From the NCBI RefSeq assembly GCF_033705735.1, contig NZ_CP131131.1:1612001-1676000 (forward strand): a stretch of 64,000 bases of DNA, in the 5' to 3' direction. Of the stretch, positions 16,960 to 26,543 are shown one piece after another; the first letter of the stretch is position 1, and the number at the start of each line of letters is the position of its first letter. The notes below the pieces were generated by a model. The model ran no database searches, had not been told where the DNA came from, and saw only the letters and a program-made list of their open reading frames with translations. The translations under genes were made by a program, and so were the position numbers. Source of the DNA: Shinella zoogloeoides. Lineage in GTDB: Bacteria; Pseudomonadota; Alphaproteobacteria; Rhizobiales; Rhizobiaceae.

Positions 16960-17795
16960 CACGTTTCGTTCAACGCCTCGGCTGGCCGGGCACCATCGCC
17001 CTCGCAATCGTCGTCCTCTTCGTCGCCGCCGCGATCCTCGCACCGTGGATCGCGCCCTATCCGGCGCAGGGCGCCGGCGCGCCGAACGTCATCGCCAAGC
17101 TGCGGCCGCCCTCGGCGGAGTACTGGCTCGGCACCGACCATCTCGGCCGCGACATCCTCAGCCGCATCATCTACGGCACCCGCGTCTCGCTGACCAACGG
17201 CGTGCTGATCGTCGCCTTCTCGCTGCTCATCGGCCTGCCGGTCGGGCTGGCCGCCGGCTATTTCGGCGGCTGGATCGACGAGGCGCTGATGCGCGGCACG
17301 GATGTCTTCCTCGCCTTCCCCGCCCTGCTGCTCGCCGTCCTGATGGCGGCTGCGCTCGGGCCGGGCTTCCTCAACAGCATCATCGCCGTCGCCGTGACCT
17401 GGTGGCCCTGGTATGCCCGCCTTGCCCGCGCGGAAGTGCTGGTGCTGCGCGGGCAGCCCTATGTCGAGGCCGCGCGCCTTGCCGGCGTCTCGCATCCGCG
17501 CATCATCATAAGGCACATCCTGCCCGCGACGGGCCGGCCGCTGACCGTCCAGGCCGCGCTCGACGTCGGCCCGGCGCTGCTGACGGCCGCCGCCCTCTCC
17601 TTCCTCGGCCTCGGCGTCCTGCCGCCGACCGCCGACTGGGGCCAGATGGTCGATGCCGGCCGCAAATTCTTCCCGGCGCGCTGGTGGTATTCGGCCATGC
17701 CCGGCATGACGATCTTCATCGTGGCGCTCGCCTTCAGCGTGCTCGGCGATGCCCTGCGCGAGCGCAAGGGAGGTGCCGCCCGTGCCTCTGCTTGA
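16956..17795 (+). CDS. Peptide ABC transporter permease, DppC type
   Basis: The 279-residue permease shows the DppC hallmark YWLGTDHLGRDILSRIIYGT after its first membrane helix, and a core with the EAA-like segment EAARLAGVSHPRIIIRHILP. It ends with the usual short charged tail. The start is fixed by the ATGA overlap with the preceding gene. Its own last codons overlap the GTG start of the ATPase gene by 14 bases, showing a tightly coupled operon. Confidence 0.92.
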   Translation: MTRFVQRLGWPGTIALAIVVLFVAAAILAPWIAPYPAQGAGAPNVIAKLRPPSAEYWLGTDHLGRDILSRIIYGTRVSLTNGVLIVAFSLLIGLPVGLAAGYFGGWIDEALMRGTDVFLAFPALLLAVLMAAALGPGFLNSIIAVAVTWWPWYARLARAEVLVLRGQPYVEAARLAGVSHPRIIIRHILPATGRPLTVQAALDVGPALLTAAALSFLGLGVLPPTADWGQMVDAGRKFFPARWWYSAMPGMTIFIVALAFSVLGDALRERKGGAARASA

Positions 17796-18735
17796 TGTCC
17801 GCGACCTTTCCGTCAGCATCCCGACGCCGGATGGCGACGTCCATGCCGTGCGTTCCGTCAGCCTTGAGATCGAGCGCGGCGAAATCCATGGCGTGATCGG
17901 CGAATCCGGCTGCGGCAAGACCATGACCGGCATGGCGGCGCTCGGCCTCGTGCCGAAGGGCGCGCGCATTACCGCCGAGCGCTTCCATTTCGATGGCGAG
18001 GACCTTCGCGAAAATGCGGCGCGCCTGCGCGGCCGGCGCATCGGCCTCATCTCGCAGGACCCCGCCGCCGCGCTCAATCCCGTGCTCTCCATCGCCCGCC
18101 AGCTCGACGACGTGATCCGCGCCCATCGCGACATGTCCCGGCAGGCCCGCCGCGCGGAAGCCCTATCGCTTCTGGCCGCGACCGGCCTTCCCAACCCGGA
18201 AAGAGTGCTGAAGAGCTATCCGCACCAGCTCTCGGGCGGCATGCAGCAGCGCGTCGTCATCGCACAGGCGCTCGCCACCGGCGCAGACTTCCTGATCGCC
18301 GACGAGCCGACGACGGCGCTCGACGTCTCCGTCGGCGCGCAGGTGCTGGCGCTCCTGCGCAAGCTCGTCGCCGAGCGGGGCCTCACCGTGCTGATGATCA
18401 CCCACGACATGGACGTGATCACAGAGGCCTGCGACCGGGCGACCGTGCTCTATGCCGGCCGCTCCGTCGAGACCGGGCCGGTCGCCGCCGTGCTGCAAAG
18501 CCCCGGCCATCCCTATACCCGCGCGCTTCTCGCCGCCCTTCCCGACGCGGGGCCGCACGGCGCGCGCCTTGCCGCCATCGAGGGCTCGATCCCGCCGCCG
18601 CGCTCGGCCATCACCGGCTGCGCCTTCGCGCCGCGCTGTCCGCAGGCCATGCCCGTCTGCGGCGCCGAGCCGCCGCCCGAGCGCCGCCGCGATGCCCATC
18701 GCTGGCTGTGCCACCTGCCGGAGGACGCGACATGA
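17782..18735 (+). CDS. Peptide ABC transporter ATP-binding protein, DppD type (GTG start)
   Basis: The 317-residue ATPase has Walker A GESGCGKT, signature LSGGMQQR, and Walker B FLIADEPTTALD. The C-terminal cysteine-containing extension (GCAFAPRCPQAMPVC) is diagnostic of the oligopeptide/dipeptide class. The start is a GTG at 17782, chosen because a strong ribosome site (GGGAGGTG) lies six bases upstream and the family begins at PLLDVRDLSV. It energises uptake with the second ATPase encoded next. Confidence 0.92.
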   Translation: MPLLDVRDLSVSIPTPDGDVHAVRSVSLEIERGEIHGVIGESGCGKTMTGMAALGLVPKGARITAERFHFDGEDLRENAARLRGRRIGLISQDPAAALNPVLSIARQLDDVIRAHRDMSRQARRAEALSLLAATGLPNPERVLKSYPHQLSGGMQQRVVIAQALATGADFLIADEPTTALDVSVGAQVLALLRKLVAERGLTVLMITHDMDVITEACDRATVLYAGRSVETGPVAAVLQSPGHPYTRALLAALPDAGPHGARLAAIEGSIPPPRSAITGCAFAPRCPQAMPVCGAEPPPERRRDAHRWLCHLPEDAT

Positions 18736-19520
18736 CCCCGGCCCCGATGCTCGACGTCGACACGCTCGTCATCCGCTACCGCGCCGGTCTCTTCGCCGCG
18801 CGGCCGAAGCCCGCCGTCAACGGCGCGAACTTTCGCCTCGAAAGGGGCGAGACGCTCGGCATCGTCGGGGAAAGCGGCTCGGGCAAGACGAGCCTGCTTC
18901 GCGCCATCCTGCGGCTTCTGCCGGTCGAAAGCGGCGCGATCCGGCTCGACGGGCAGGACTGGCTGGCGCTGAAGGGCGACGCGCTTCGAAAGGCGCGCCA
19001 GAAGATCGGCGTCGTCTCGCAGAACCCCTTCCTGTCGCTGAGCCCGCGGCTCACCATCGAGGAAATCCTCGCCGAACCCATGCTGGCGGCCGGCCAGCGG
19101 CAGGGCGCGGCCATGCGCGAGAAGATCGCAAGCCTCCTCTCCGACTGCGGCCTTCCGGCCGACTTCCTCGCAAGGCGTGCCCGCGAGCTTTCGGGCGGGC
19201 AGGCGCAACGCGTCGCCATCGCCCGCGCGCTGGCGCTGGAGCCCGGGCTCCTCATCCTCGACGAGCCGACCTCGGCGCTCGACGTCTCCGTGCAGGCGCA
19301 GATCCTCAACCTGCTCTCGGACCTCAAGGAAAGCCGTGGCCTTTCCATGCTCTTCGTCACGCACAACCTGAAGGTCGTCGCGCATATCTCCGATACGCTC
19401 CTCGTCATGCGGCGCGGCGACGTCGTCGAGTTCGGCCGGACCGAGGACGTGATCCGCGCGCCCGCCGAGGCCTATACACGCGAGCTTCTTTCCTTCGGCC
19501 GCAACCCGGCCATCGGCTGA
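18732..19520 (+). CDS. Peptide ABC transporter ATP-binding protein, DppF type
   Basis: The 262-residue ATPase carries Walker A GESGSGKT, signature LSGGQAQR and Walker [13 protein letters not shown]. It is shorter than typical OppF/DppF proteins (about 320) and lacks their C-terminal cysteine-rich tail, ending soon after the TRELLSFG region. Its start overlaps the DppD stop by four bases. It is the last gene of the lrp-hyuA-DUF917-transporter run and is followed by a strong hairpin at 19540-19569. Confidence 0.9.
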   Translation: MTPAPMLDVDTLVIRYRAGLFAARPKPAVNGANFRLERGETLGIVGESGSGKTSLLRAILRLLPVESGAIRLDGQDWLALKGDALRKARQKIGVVSQNPFLSLSPRLTIEEILAEPMLAAGQRQGAAMREKIASLLSDCGLPADFLARRARELSGGQAQRVAIARALALEPGLLILDEPTSALDVSVQAQILNLLSDLKESRGLSMLFVTHNLKVVAHISDTLLVMRRGDVVEFGRTEDVIRAPAEAYTRELLSFGRNPAIG

Positions 19521-19539
19521 TCATTCCCCCAAACGACGA

Positions 19540-19569
19540 CGCCGACCCCGGGGCTTCCCGGGATCGGCG
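19540..19569. terminator. Hairpin between convergent operons
   Basis: The arms pair over 13 positions with one mismatch (CGCCGACCCCGGG against CCCGGGATCGGCG) around the loop GCTT. It lies between the plus-strand DppF-type gene and the minus-strand amino acid ATPase gene. There is no clear T-run on either side, so it may be a weak bidirectional terminator. Confidence 0.5.
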
Positions 19570-19594
19570 CAACAGGTCGGACTGAACGCCCCTT

Positions 19595-20386
19595 TCAGTG
19601 CTTGAGCACGCGGGCGAGGAAGGAGCGCGCGCGCTCGTTCTGCGGGTTGTCGAAGAACTCGTCCGGCTTGCCGACCTCCAGGATCGAGCCCTGGTCGATA
19701 TAGACGATGCGGTCGGCGACTTCACGGGCGAAGCCCATTTCGTGCGTCACGATCATCATCGTCATGCCGTCGGCGGCAAGCTCGCGCATGACGTCGAGCA
19801 CTTCGCCGATCATTTCCGGGTCGAGCGCCGAGGTCGGCTCGTCGAACAGCATGAGATGCGGCTCCATCGCCAGCGAGCGGGCAATCGCCACGCGCTGCTG
19901 CTGGCCGCCGGAGAGCTGGCCGGGATATTTGTGCGCATGGGCCTTGAGGCCGACGCGGTCGAGCAGCTTGAGGGCGGTCGCCTCGGCCTCGGCCTTCGAC
20001 TTCTTATGCACGCGCATCGGCGCGATGGTGATGTTCTCCACCACCGTCTTGTGCGGGAAGAGGTTGAACTGCTGGAACACCATGCCGACGCCCTTGCGGA
20101 TGGCCGCAAGCTCGCGCTCGCCGCCGAGCAGACGGTCTTCCTCGACCGGCACATGGTAGCCGTCGACGATGAGGCTGCCGTTCTGGTACATTTCGAGGCC
20201 GTTGACGCAGCGGATCAGCGTGGACTTGCCCGAGCCGCTGGCGCCGATCACCACCACCACCTCACCGCGCGTGACGGCAAGGTCGATGCCCTTGAGGACG
20301 TGGTGGCTACCGTAGAACTTGTTGAGGTTCTTCATTTCGACGATGGTGCTCATGGAGCGGCCTCCGGCATTGTTCGTTTCGCTCAT
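19595..20386 (-). CDS. aapP: General amino acid ABC transporter ATP-binding protein (AapP/GlnQ type)
   Basis: The 263-residue ATPase shows Walker [10 protein letters not shown], signature LSGGQQQR and Walker [13 protein letters not shown], with the polar amino acid family segment [17 protein letters not shown]. The start at 20386 overlaps the permease stop by four bases. An internal ATG at 20353 ([10 protein letters not shown]) also has a good GGAGG site and gives a more usual length. It is the last gene of a four-gene operon matching aapJQMP/bztABCD in order. Confidence 0.9.
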   Translation of the reverse strand: MSETNNAGGRSMSTIVEMKNLNKFYGSHHVLKGIDLAVTRGEVVVVIGASGSGKSTLIRCVNGLEMYQNGSLIVDGYHVPVEEDRLLGGERELAAIRKGVGMVFQQFNLFPHKTVVENITIAPMRVHKKSKAEAEATALKLLDRVGLKAHAHKYPGQLSGGQQQRVAIARSLAMEPHLMLFDEPTSALDPEMIGEVLDVMRELAADGMTMMIVTHEMGFAREVADRIVYIDQGSILEVGKPDEFFDNPQNERARSFLARVLKH

Positions 20387-21513
20387 CGGGTGCCTCGTGC
20401 AAGATGCTTTTCGAGCTTCCGGGCGACGAAGGTGATCAGGGATCCGACGAGGAAATAGGTCAGGAACAGGAACGAATAGACTTCATAGGTGCGGTCGCCG
20501 TATTGCGGATTGGCGAGGATCATCTGGCCGGCGCGCAGGAAATCGGTAAGGCCGATGATGAAGACCAGCGGGGCGGTGTTGAAGATGTCGAGCACGTTGC
20601 CGACGAGCGGCGGCACCACCACGCGAAGGGCCTGCGGCAGGACGATCGAGCGGTTGATGTCGAACTCGCTCATGCCGAGCGAACGGGCAGCTTCCGTCTG
20701 GCCACGCGGCACCGCCTGCAGGCCGCTGCGCACATACTCGGCGACATAGGCGGAATAGAACAGCGTGAAGCCGATCATGCCGCGCACCACGTCGGCGAGG
20801 TTGAGCTGCGGCGTCAGCACGGGCATCAGGATCCAGATCCAGTAGACGACCATGATGAGCGGCACGGAGCGCATGACCTCGATATAGGCCGTCGAGATCC
20901 AGCGGACGCTGGAAAAGCGGCTGCGGCGGCCGAAGGCGAGCAGGATGCCGAGCGGCAGCGTGACGATCGAGGTGACGAGCGTCAGAAGGATGCTGAGCAG
21001 CAGGCCGCCCCAGAGGCCGGCGCCGGGCGGCGCCATGACGGCGAAGATCGCGATCAGGCCGACGAAGCTGGCCGGCACCAGGACCCTGCGGACGGCCGGA
21101 AGGCGGGAGCTCGCCGCCCAGCCGAGGGCAAAGAGCGCGACGGTCGCGGCGACCAGCGCGACATTGGCGGGATTCTCCGTCCCGGTGAGGACGAGCGACG
21201 CCGCGACGACGGCGACGAGACCACCGGCATGGCGCATGCGGAAGGCGAAGACGCAACCGAGCGCCGCGCCCAGAAGGACGGCGATGATCATCACCGCCAC
21301 CCAGGTGCGCCAGATCTGATCGGCTGGGAAGATGCCGATCATCAGGACGCGCAGGCTCTGCGGAATGATATCCCACCGCGCCACCGTCAGCGCCCAGCTG
21401 GCGATCTGCCAGAGGAGCCAGAGGACGCCGGGAATGACCGTCAGGGACAGGAGGGCGTCGAACGGCTTGCCGAACAGGTTGTGCCGCGACCATTTGAGGG
21501 ATTTTGCGATCAT
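20383..21513 (-). CDS. aapM: General amino acid ABC transporter permease (AapM type)
   Basis: The 376-residue inner-membrane permease has an N-terminal third with extra helices, as is typical of the M subunit. A core permease domain follows, with the conserved loop [19 protein letters not shown] near the ATPase docking site. The start at 21513 ([17 protein letters not shown]) overlaps the AapQ stop by four bases. It pairs with the AapQ-type subunit to form the channel for broad-range L-amino acid uptake. Confidence 0.9.
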   Translation of the reverse strand: MIAKSLKWSRHNLFGKPFDALLSLTVIPGVLWLLWQIASWALTVARWDIIPQSLRVLMIGIFPADQIWRTWVAVMIIAVLLGAALGCVFAFRMRHAGGLVAVVAASLVLTGTENPANVALVAATVALFALGWAASSRLPAVRRVLVPASFVGLIAIFAVMAPPGAGLWGGLLLSILLTLVTSIVTLPLGILLAFGRRSRFSSVRWISTAYIEVMRSVPLIMVVYWIWILMPVLTPQLNLADVVRGMIGFTLFYSAYVAEYVRSGLQAVPRGQTEAARSLGMSEFDINRSIVLPQALRVVVPPLVGNVLDIFNTAPLVFIIGLTDFLRAGQMILANPQYGDRTYEVYSFLFLTYFLVGSLITFVARKLEKHLARGTR

Positions 21514-22718
21514 CGCGAGGCTCCGCGTTTGCTCATGCGGCGGTCGGCAAAGTCGACGGCGGCGCTGATGGCCCAGCTCAGGATCAGGTAGGACACCATG
21601 ACGATCACGATGCCTTCGAGGCTGTGGCCGGTCTGGTTGGCGATGGTGCCGTAGATGTTGAAGAGTTCGGGATAGCCGATGGCGATACCGAGCGCCGTGT
21701 TCTTCGTCAGGCTGATATACTGGTTGCCGAAGGACGGCAGCACGACGCGGAAGACCTGCGGCAGGATGATATCGTTGACCGTATCGCGGCGGGTAAGGCT
21801 GAGCGAGGCGGCGGCCTCCCACTGGCCTTTCGGCAGAGCGTCAATGGCGCCGCGCACGATCTCCGCGATGTAGGAGGCGCTGTTGAAGACGATGGCGAGC
21901 AGCAGGGCGGCCATTTCCGGGCTCATGCTGGTGCCGCCGCGCGCCTGGAACTTCGAGGTGACCGGGACGTCGAGGCCCAGCACGCCTGTCGCGAACATGA
22001 CGCCGGCAAGAACGACGGCCGCGCCGGCGCACATCCAGCGCGCCTTCTTCTGCCGGATGAAGATCAGGCCGAGCACGGCCGCCCAGAAGAGGACGGCTGC
22101 GCCGAGGGCGAGCGGCGAGGAGCCGCCCTGCCACGCGGGCGCGGGAAAATAGAGGCCCTGCTGGCTGATGACGACGCCGTAGAACTTGGCGGCCGCGGCA
22201 ATCGGCGGGAAATGCAGGACGACGGCGAAATACCAGAAGACAAGCTGGATCAGCAGCGGCGTGTTGCGCACGAACTCCACGCACCAGAAGGAGAGGTTGC
22301 GCACCACCCAGTTGGTCGAGAGCCGGCCGACGCCGAGCAGCGTGCCGAGCACGGTGCTGAGGATGATGGCGAGGATCCCCACCTTGATCGTATTGAAGAT
22401 GCCCGTAATGAAGGCCTGCGCGATCAGGCGATCCGACGTGAAGTCCGTCAGGCCCGGCCAGAAGCTGCCGTCGAAGACGAAGGTCTTGCCTTCGCTGATG
22501 TCGAAGCCGGCGGCGTCCCACAGGAACGAGAAGCTGAACTTGATGCCGTGGCGGGCAAGCCCTTCCTTCACGGCATAGCCGAAGAGAACCACCAGGACGA
22601 CAGCAGCCGCGATGACGGCGAACTGGATGGCGTCATACCGGATCCGGTTGCGCCGGCGGCGGGCCAGAAGATCGTCGTCGGCCGGAGCTCCGGCCGCGTT
22701 CGCTTGGTGCACAGTCAT
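21510..22718 (-). CDS. aapQ: General amino acid ABC transporter permease (AapQ type)
   Basis: The 402-residue permease carries the AapQ pattern: a long insertion between early helices (WDAAGFDISEG, SDRLIAQAFITG), then FVRNTPLLIQLVFWYF and the docking loop RGAIDALPKGQWEAAASLSL. It lies 65 bases after the binding-protein gene, with a perfect 12-bp hairpin in that gap. The product acts in the inner membrane with the AapM-type subunit. Confidence 0.92.
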   Translation of the reverse strand: MTVHQANAAGAPADDDLLARRRRNRIRYDAIQFAVIAAAVVLVVLFGYAVKEGLARHGIKFSFSFLWDAAGFDISEGKTFVFDGSFWPGLTDFTSDRLIAQAFITGIFNTIKVGILAIILSTVLGTLLGVGRLSTNWVVRNLSFWCVEFVRNTPLLIQLVFWYFAVVLHFPPIAAAAKFYGVVISQQGLYFPAPAWQGGSSPLALGAAVLFWAAVLGLIFIRQKKARWMCAGAAVVLAGVMFATGVLGLDVPVTSKFQARGGTSMSPEMAALLLAIVFNSASYIAEIVRGAIDALPKGQWEAAASLSLTRRDTVNDIILPQVFRVVLPSFGNQYISLTKNTALGIAIGYPELFNIYGTIANQTGHSLEGIVIVMVSYLILSWAISAAVDFADRRMSKRGASR

Positions 22719-22742
22719 ATCGAGATACCAGAGCCGAAGGAG

Positions 22743-22770
22743 GGACCGGGGCGGAATGCCGCCCCGGTCC
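22743..22770 (-). terminator. Stem-loop between aapJ-like and aapQ-like genes
   Basis: GGACCGGGGCGG and CCGCCCCGGTCC form a perfect 12-bp stem around AATG just after the binding-protein stop codon. No T-run follows. As in other binding-protein operons, it probably limits read-through or protects the upstream message. Confidence 0.55.
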
Positions 22771-22783
22771 GGTCATGAAAGGA

Positions 22784-23815
22784 TCAGTTCCAGAGGGGCG
22801 AGTAGATCGAGCCGCCCTGCGACCACTGGGCGTTCGGCGTGCCCTTGCGGTCGAGGAACATCTTGGTGTTCGGGCCGAGGTTGCGGTCGTAGATCTCGCC
22901 GTAATTGCCGACGGCCTTGATCGCCTGCATGACGAAGTCGTCGGACAGGCCGAAGTCCTTGCCGTAACCGCCGCCGACGCCGAGGAACTTCTGGACGAAG
23001 GGATCTTCGCTCTTCAGCTTCTCTTCGAGATTGGCCTGGGTGATCTCGGACTCCTCAGCCTGGAACAGGCCGTAGGTGACCCAGCGCAGCGCGTTGCGCC
23101 ACTTGGAATCGTTCGCCGCGACGAAACCGCCGAAGGGCGACTTGTCGAGCGTGTCGGGCAGGATCAGGTAATCGGCCGGCTTCGGCGAGTTGCCGGCCCA
23201 GGCGGCGAGTGCGGACTTGTCCGTGCTCATCGCGTTGCAGCGGCCGGAATTGAGGGCGGCGAACAGCTTTTCGAGGTTTTCGTAGGTGAGAACCTTGGAG
23301 CCTTCCCAGCCGCGCGCCTTGAAGGCGCTGGTGAGGACCGTCTCGGTCACGGAGCCCTGCGTCGTGCAGAAGGTGGCGCCGTCGAGATCGGCGAATTCCT
23401 TAACGCCGGAATCCGTCTTCACCATGATGCCCGTGCCATCGTAGAAGTTGATCGGCAGGAAGTCGATGGCGATCGAGGATTCGCGCGCCGGCTTGATGGT
23501 GGTGTGGGCGAAGACGACGTCGACCTGGTTGGTCAGCACCGCGTCGAAGCGGCTCTTGTCCGTGACGGTGACGAACTTGACCTTCGAGGCGTCGCCGAGA
23601 ACGGCTGCCGCGACGGCGCGGCAGAAGTCCACGTCGAGGCCTTCCAGCTGGCCGGTCGTGGTGTTCAGGTAGCCGAAACCGGGCGCCGTGTTGTCGGTGC
23701 CGCAGTTCAGCGTGCCGCGCTGCTTGACGGTATCGAGGACGGAGGCCGACGCCTGACCTGCGGTAAAGGCAAGACCGGCAAACACGCCGGCCGTGAGGAG
23801 CTTCATCAGTTTCAT
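22784..23815 (-). CDS. aapJ: General amino acid ABC transporter binding protein (AapJ type)
   Basis: The 343-residue protein starts with a Sec signal peptide (MKLMKLLTAGVFAGLAFTAGQASA). The mature part reads VLDTVKQRGTLNCGTDNTAP, as in AapJ/BztA periplasmic proteins, with the family 3 signature GLDVDFCRAVAAAVLGD. It binds a broad range of amino acids in the periplasm. It is the first gene of the operon; the roughly 250 bases upstream hold its promoter. Confidence 0.93.
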   Translation of the reverse strand: MKLMKLLTAGVFAGLAFTAGQASASVLDTVKQRGTLNCGTDNTAPGFGYLNTTTGQLEGLDVDFCRAVAAAVLGDASKVKFVTVTDKSRFDAVLTNQVDVVFAHTTIKPARESSIAIDFLPINFYDGTGIMVKTDSGVKEFADLDGATFCTTQGSVTETVLTSAFKARGWEGSKVLTYENLEKLFAALNSGRCNAMSTDKSALAAWAGNSPKPADYLILPDTLDKSPFGGFVAANDSKWRNALRWVTYGLFQAEESEITQANLEEKLKSEDPFVQKFLGVGGGYGKDFGLSDDFVMQAIKAVGNYGEIYDRNLGPNTKMFLDRKGTPNAQWSQGGSIYSPLWN

Positions 23816-23978
23816 TGCATTCCCCTGTGAATATCGCGACGGCTCGCACCCCGGTGCGCAGCCCTGTTCTCTTGCCGAGATCTGATTTGGGCGATAGGCA
23901 ACAGCGGCTCTTGCCGTTCTGCAGCGATTGTTCCCGCCATTGGCCTAAGTCCGCCGTCTGGTATCCAGATTACGAACC

Positions 23979-24005
23979 CATATCAATCGACAAATGAACG
24001 ATATG
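23979..24005. promoter_or_regulatory. Inverted repeat upstream of the amino acid importer
   Basis: CATATC and GATATG form a 6-bp inverted repeat spaced by 15 bases, about 165 bases upstream of the aapJ-like start. It lies in an AT-richer stretch between that gene and the end of the LysR gene at 24069. It could be an operator, but the evidence is only the symmetry. Confidence 0.3.
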
Positions 24006-24068
24006 AACAGGGTTTATTCAGGTCTACTTAATTCTGCTTTACGTACTCTTTAGCAAAATTGATCGAAT

Positions 24069-25037
24069 TCAGCCGCCGGCGGCCTCCACGGGCGTTGCGC
24101 CAAGGCCGATCTTCGGCTCGCCCTTGCCGGTCGGCAGGCGGCGGCGGGAATCGATCCGGGCATTCACCTCGGCGATGAAGGCCTGCACGGCGGGGCTGCG
24201 CTTTTCCCCCTTGCGGAAGGCAAGCGAGATCTTGCGGCGGATCTCCGGCTCCACCTTGCACACCCAGACGTCCTCGAGATCGTAGCTCGCGCGAAGGCCC
24301 GGCAGGATCGAGATGCCGTAGCCCTCCCGGATCAGCGCGATCGTCACCTCGAAGCCCTTGCAGCGGGCGATGATGTTGGGCGTGAAACCGGCATCCTGGC
24401 AGGCGTCGGTGATCATGCGATTATAGGCGGAGGAGGCCGTATCGAGCGCCCAGCGCTCGTCGCGAAGCTGGTGCAGCATCACCGTCGGCTGCTCGGCGAG
24501 CGGATGGGTCTGCGAGACCATGACGTTGAAGACGTCCTCCATCAGCGGGATCGTCTCGATATTGGGATCGAGCGCGCCGGCGGGGACATTGAGGTCGTCG
24601 ATGATGGCGATATCCGTCTGCCAGCTTCGAAGCGCCGCGAGGCTTTCGGCCGGCTCCATCTCGTCGAACTGCACCGTCAGATGCGGATGGAGGCGGTGCA
24701 GCTCATGGATGGCGCCCGCCACCACCGCCGCGGCGACGGAGGGAAAGGCGGCCACCCGCAGCTCGCCGGCAATCACCTTCTTCAGTTCGGCGATGTCGGC
24801 GCGGGCCGATTCGAGTTCGATGAGGATGCGCTCCGCCCGCTCGACGAGCTGCTTGCCGGCCGGCGTCAGTTCGACGCCACGGCCGCGCCGCTCGATGAGG
24901 TCGATCCCCACCTCCTGTTCCAGAAGCGCGATCTGCTGCGAGACGGCGGATGGCGAGACGTAGAGCGCCTCGGCCACGGCCGCCATGGTCTTGCGGATCG
25001 ACAGTTCGCGCAGCGCGCGCAGGCGGGCAAGGTCCAT
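24069..25037 (-). CDS. LysR-family transcriptional regulator
   Basis: The 322-residue protein begins MDLARLRALRELSIRKTMAA, with the helix-turn-helix segment YVSPSAVSQQIALLEQEVG, then an effector domain with the late motif GYGISILPGL. The start at 25037 has GGAGGAGAG upstream. It is divergent from the one-carbon/D-serine operon starting at 25170, so it probably controls that operon. The 132-base gap contains an AT-rich stretch but no dyad I would rely on. The effector could be a serine-related compound. Confidence 0.92.
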   Translation of the reverse strand: MDLARLRALRELSIRKTMAAVAEALYVSPSAVSQQIALLEQEVGIDLIERRGRGVELTPAGKQLVERAERILIELESARADIAELKKVIAGELRVAAFPSVAAAVVAGAIHELHRLHPHLTVQFDEMEPAESLAALRSWQTDIAIIDDLNVPAGALDPNIETIPLMEDVFNVMVSQTHPLAEQPTVMLHQLRDERWALDTASSAYNRMITDACQDAGFTPNIIARCKGFEVTIALIREGYGISILPGLRASYDLEDVWVCKVEPEIRRKISLAFRKGEKRSPAVQAFIAEVNARIDSRRRLPTGKGEPKIGLGATPVEAAGG

Positions 25038-25169
25038 TCTCTCCTCCTCCAATCGTTACCGGAATGATTAGCAGATCAGAACGCATGTGCAAATATTATT
25101 AACTTTTTCTGGATCGAAGCCATCGCTAGCCTTTCTCCAAGCCCTCATACCCTTCCGCGGAGACAGGTC

Positions 25170-26447
25170 ATGACCGAACAGACGAAAGCCTATTTCAACA
25201 CGCCCATCCACGAGCGCGACCCGCTCGTCGCACAGGCGCTCGACAACGAACGCAAGCGCCAGCAGGACCAGATCGAGCTCATCGCGTCCGAGAACATCGT
25301 CAGCCGCGCCGTGCTCGACGCCCTCGGCCACGAGATGACCAACAAGACGCTGGAAGGCTATCCGGGCAACCGCTTCCACGGCGGCGGCCAGTTCGTCGAC
25401 GTCGTCGAGCAGGCGGCCATCGACCGCGCCAAGGAGCTCTTCGGCTGCGCCTATGCCAACGTGCAGCCCCATTCGGGCACGCAGGCGAACCTCGCCGTCT
25501 TCTTCCTGCTGCTGAAGCCGGGCGACAAGGTTCTCTCGCTCGACCTCGCCGCCGGCGGCCACCTTTCGCACGGCATGAAGGGCAACCTTTCGGGCCGCTG
25601 GTTCGAATCGCACAATTACAATGTGAATCCGGAAACCGAAGTCATCGACTATGACGAGCTGGAGCGCATCGCCGAGGAAGTCCGCCCGACGCTGCTCATC
25701 ACCGGCGGCTCGGCCTATCCGCGCGAGCTCGATTTCGAGCGCATGGGCAAGATCGCCAAGAAGGTCGGCGCCTGGTTCCTCGTCGACATGGCGCATATCG
25801 CCGGCCTCGTGGCGGGCGGCCAGCATCCCTCGCCCTTCCCGCATGCTGACATCGTCACCTGCACGACCACCAAGACGCTGCGCGGCCCGCGCGGCGGCCT
25901 GATCCTCACCAACAACGAAGCCTGGTTCAAGAAGCTGCAGGCCGCCGTCTTCCCGGGCGTCCAGGGTTCGCTGCACAGCAACGTGCTCGCCGCCAAGGCC
26001 GTCTGCCTCGGCGAAGCGCTGCGCGACGACTTCAAGGTCTACGCCGCACAGGTCAAGGCAAACGCCCGCGCGCTCGCCGAAACCCTGATCGCCCGCGGCG
26101 TGCGCATCGTCTCCGGCGGCACGGATACCCACATCGTGCTGGTCGACCTGTCGAGCAAGGGCCTGATCGGCAAGCAGGCGGAAGGCCTTCTCGCCCGCGC
26201 CAACATCACCGCCAACAAGAACCCGATCCCGAACGACAGCCCGCGTCCGCCGGAATGGGTCGGCATGCGCCTTGGCGTTTCGGCGGCCACCACCCGCGGC
26301 ATGAAGGAAGACGAGTTCCGCACGCTCGGCAACATCATCGCCGACCTCATCGAGGCGGAAGCCGCCGGCAAGGCCGATGACGTCGTTCCGGGTGCCAAGG
26401 CCAAGGTCGCGGAACTCACCGCCGCCTTCCCGGTCTACGCTCACTAA
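25170..26447 (+). CDS. Serine hydroxymethyltransferase-family enzyme with altered active site (candidate 2-methylserine hydroxymethyltransferase)
   Basis: The 425-residue fold-type I PLP enzyme keeps the SHMT frame (ELIASENIVSRAVL, VDMAHIAGLVAGG) and the PLP lysine Lys235. Several residues that are near invariant in housekeeping GlyA are changed. The usual NKYAEGYPG reads NKTLEGYPG (Tyr to Thr60), RYYGG reads RFHGG (Tyr to His70), and the THK before the lysine is TTK (His to Thr234). The GGPLMH segment is GSLHSN. These changes point to a different substrate. As I recall, 2-methylserine hydroxymethyltransferases from Ensifer, Aminobacter and Paracoccus have this pattern and make D-alanine plus methylene-tetrahydrofolate. 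It is the first gene of an operon with folD and purU. Confidence 0.85.
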   Translation: MTEQTKAYFNTPIHERDPLVAQALDNERKRQQDQIELIASENIVSRAVLDALGHEMTNKTLEGYPGNRFHGGGQFVDVVEQAAIDRAKELFGCAYANVQPHSGTQANLAVFFLLLKPGDKVLSLDLAAGGHLSHGMKGNLSGRWFESHNYNVNPETEVIDYDELERIAEEVRPTLLITGGSAYPRELDFERMGKIAKKVGAWFLVDMAHIAGLVAGGQHPSPFPHADIVTCTTTKTLRGPRGGLILTNNEAWFKKLQAAVFPGVQGSLHSNVLAAKAVCLGEALRDDFKVYAAQVKANARALAETLIARGVRIVSGGTDTHIVLVDLSSKGLIGKQAEGLLARANITANKNPIPNDSPRPPEWVGMRLGVSAATTRGMKEDEFRTLGNIIADLIEAEAAGKADDVVPGAKAKVAELTAAFPVYAH

Positions 26448-26543
26448 ACGCGGGTTCTCACAACCGCAATGGAGTGCCGCGCCGCAAGCGCGGCGCTCTT
26501 GCCGGCCCATGACCGGGCCTTGGAAGATGCGAAAGGGAACGTC

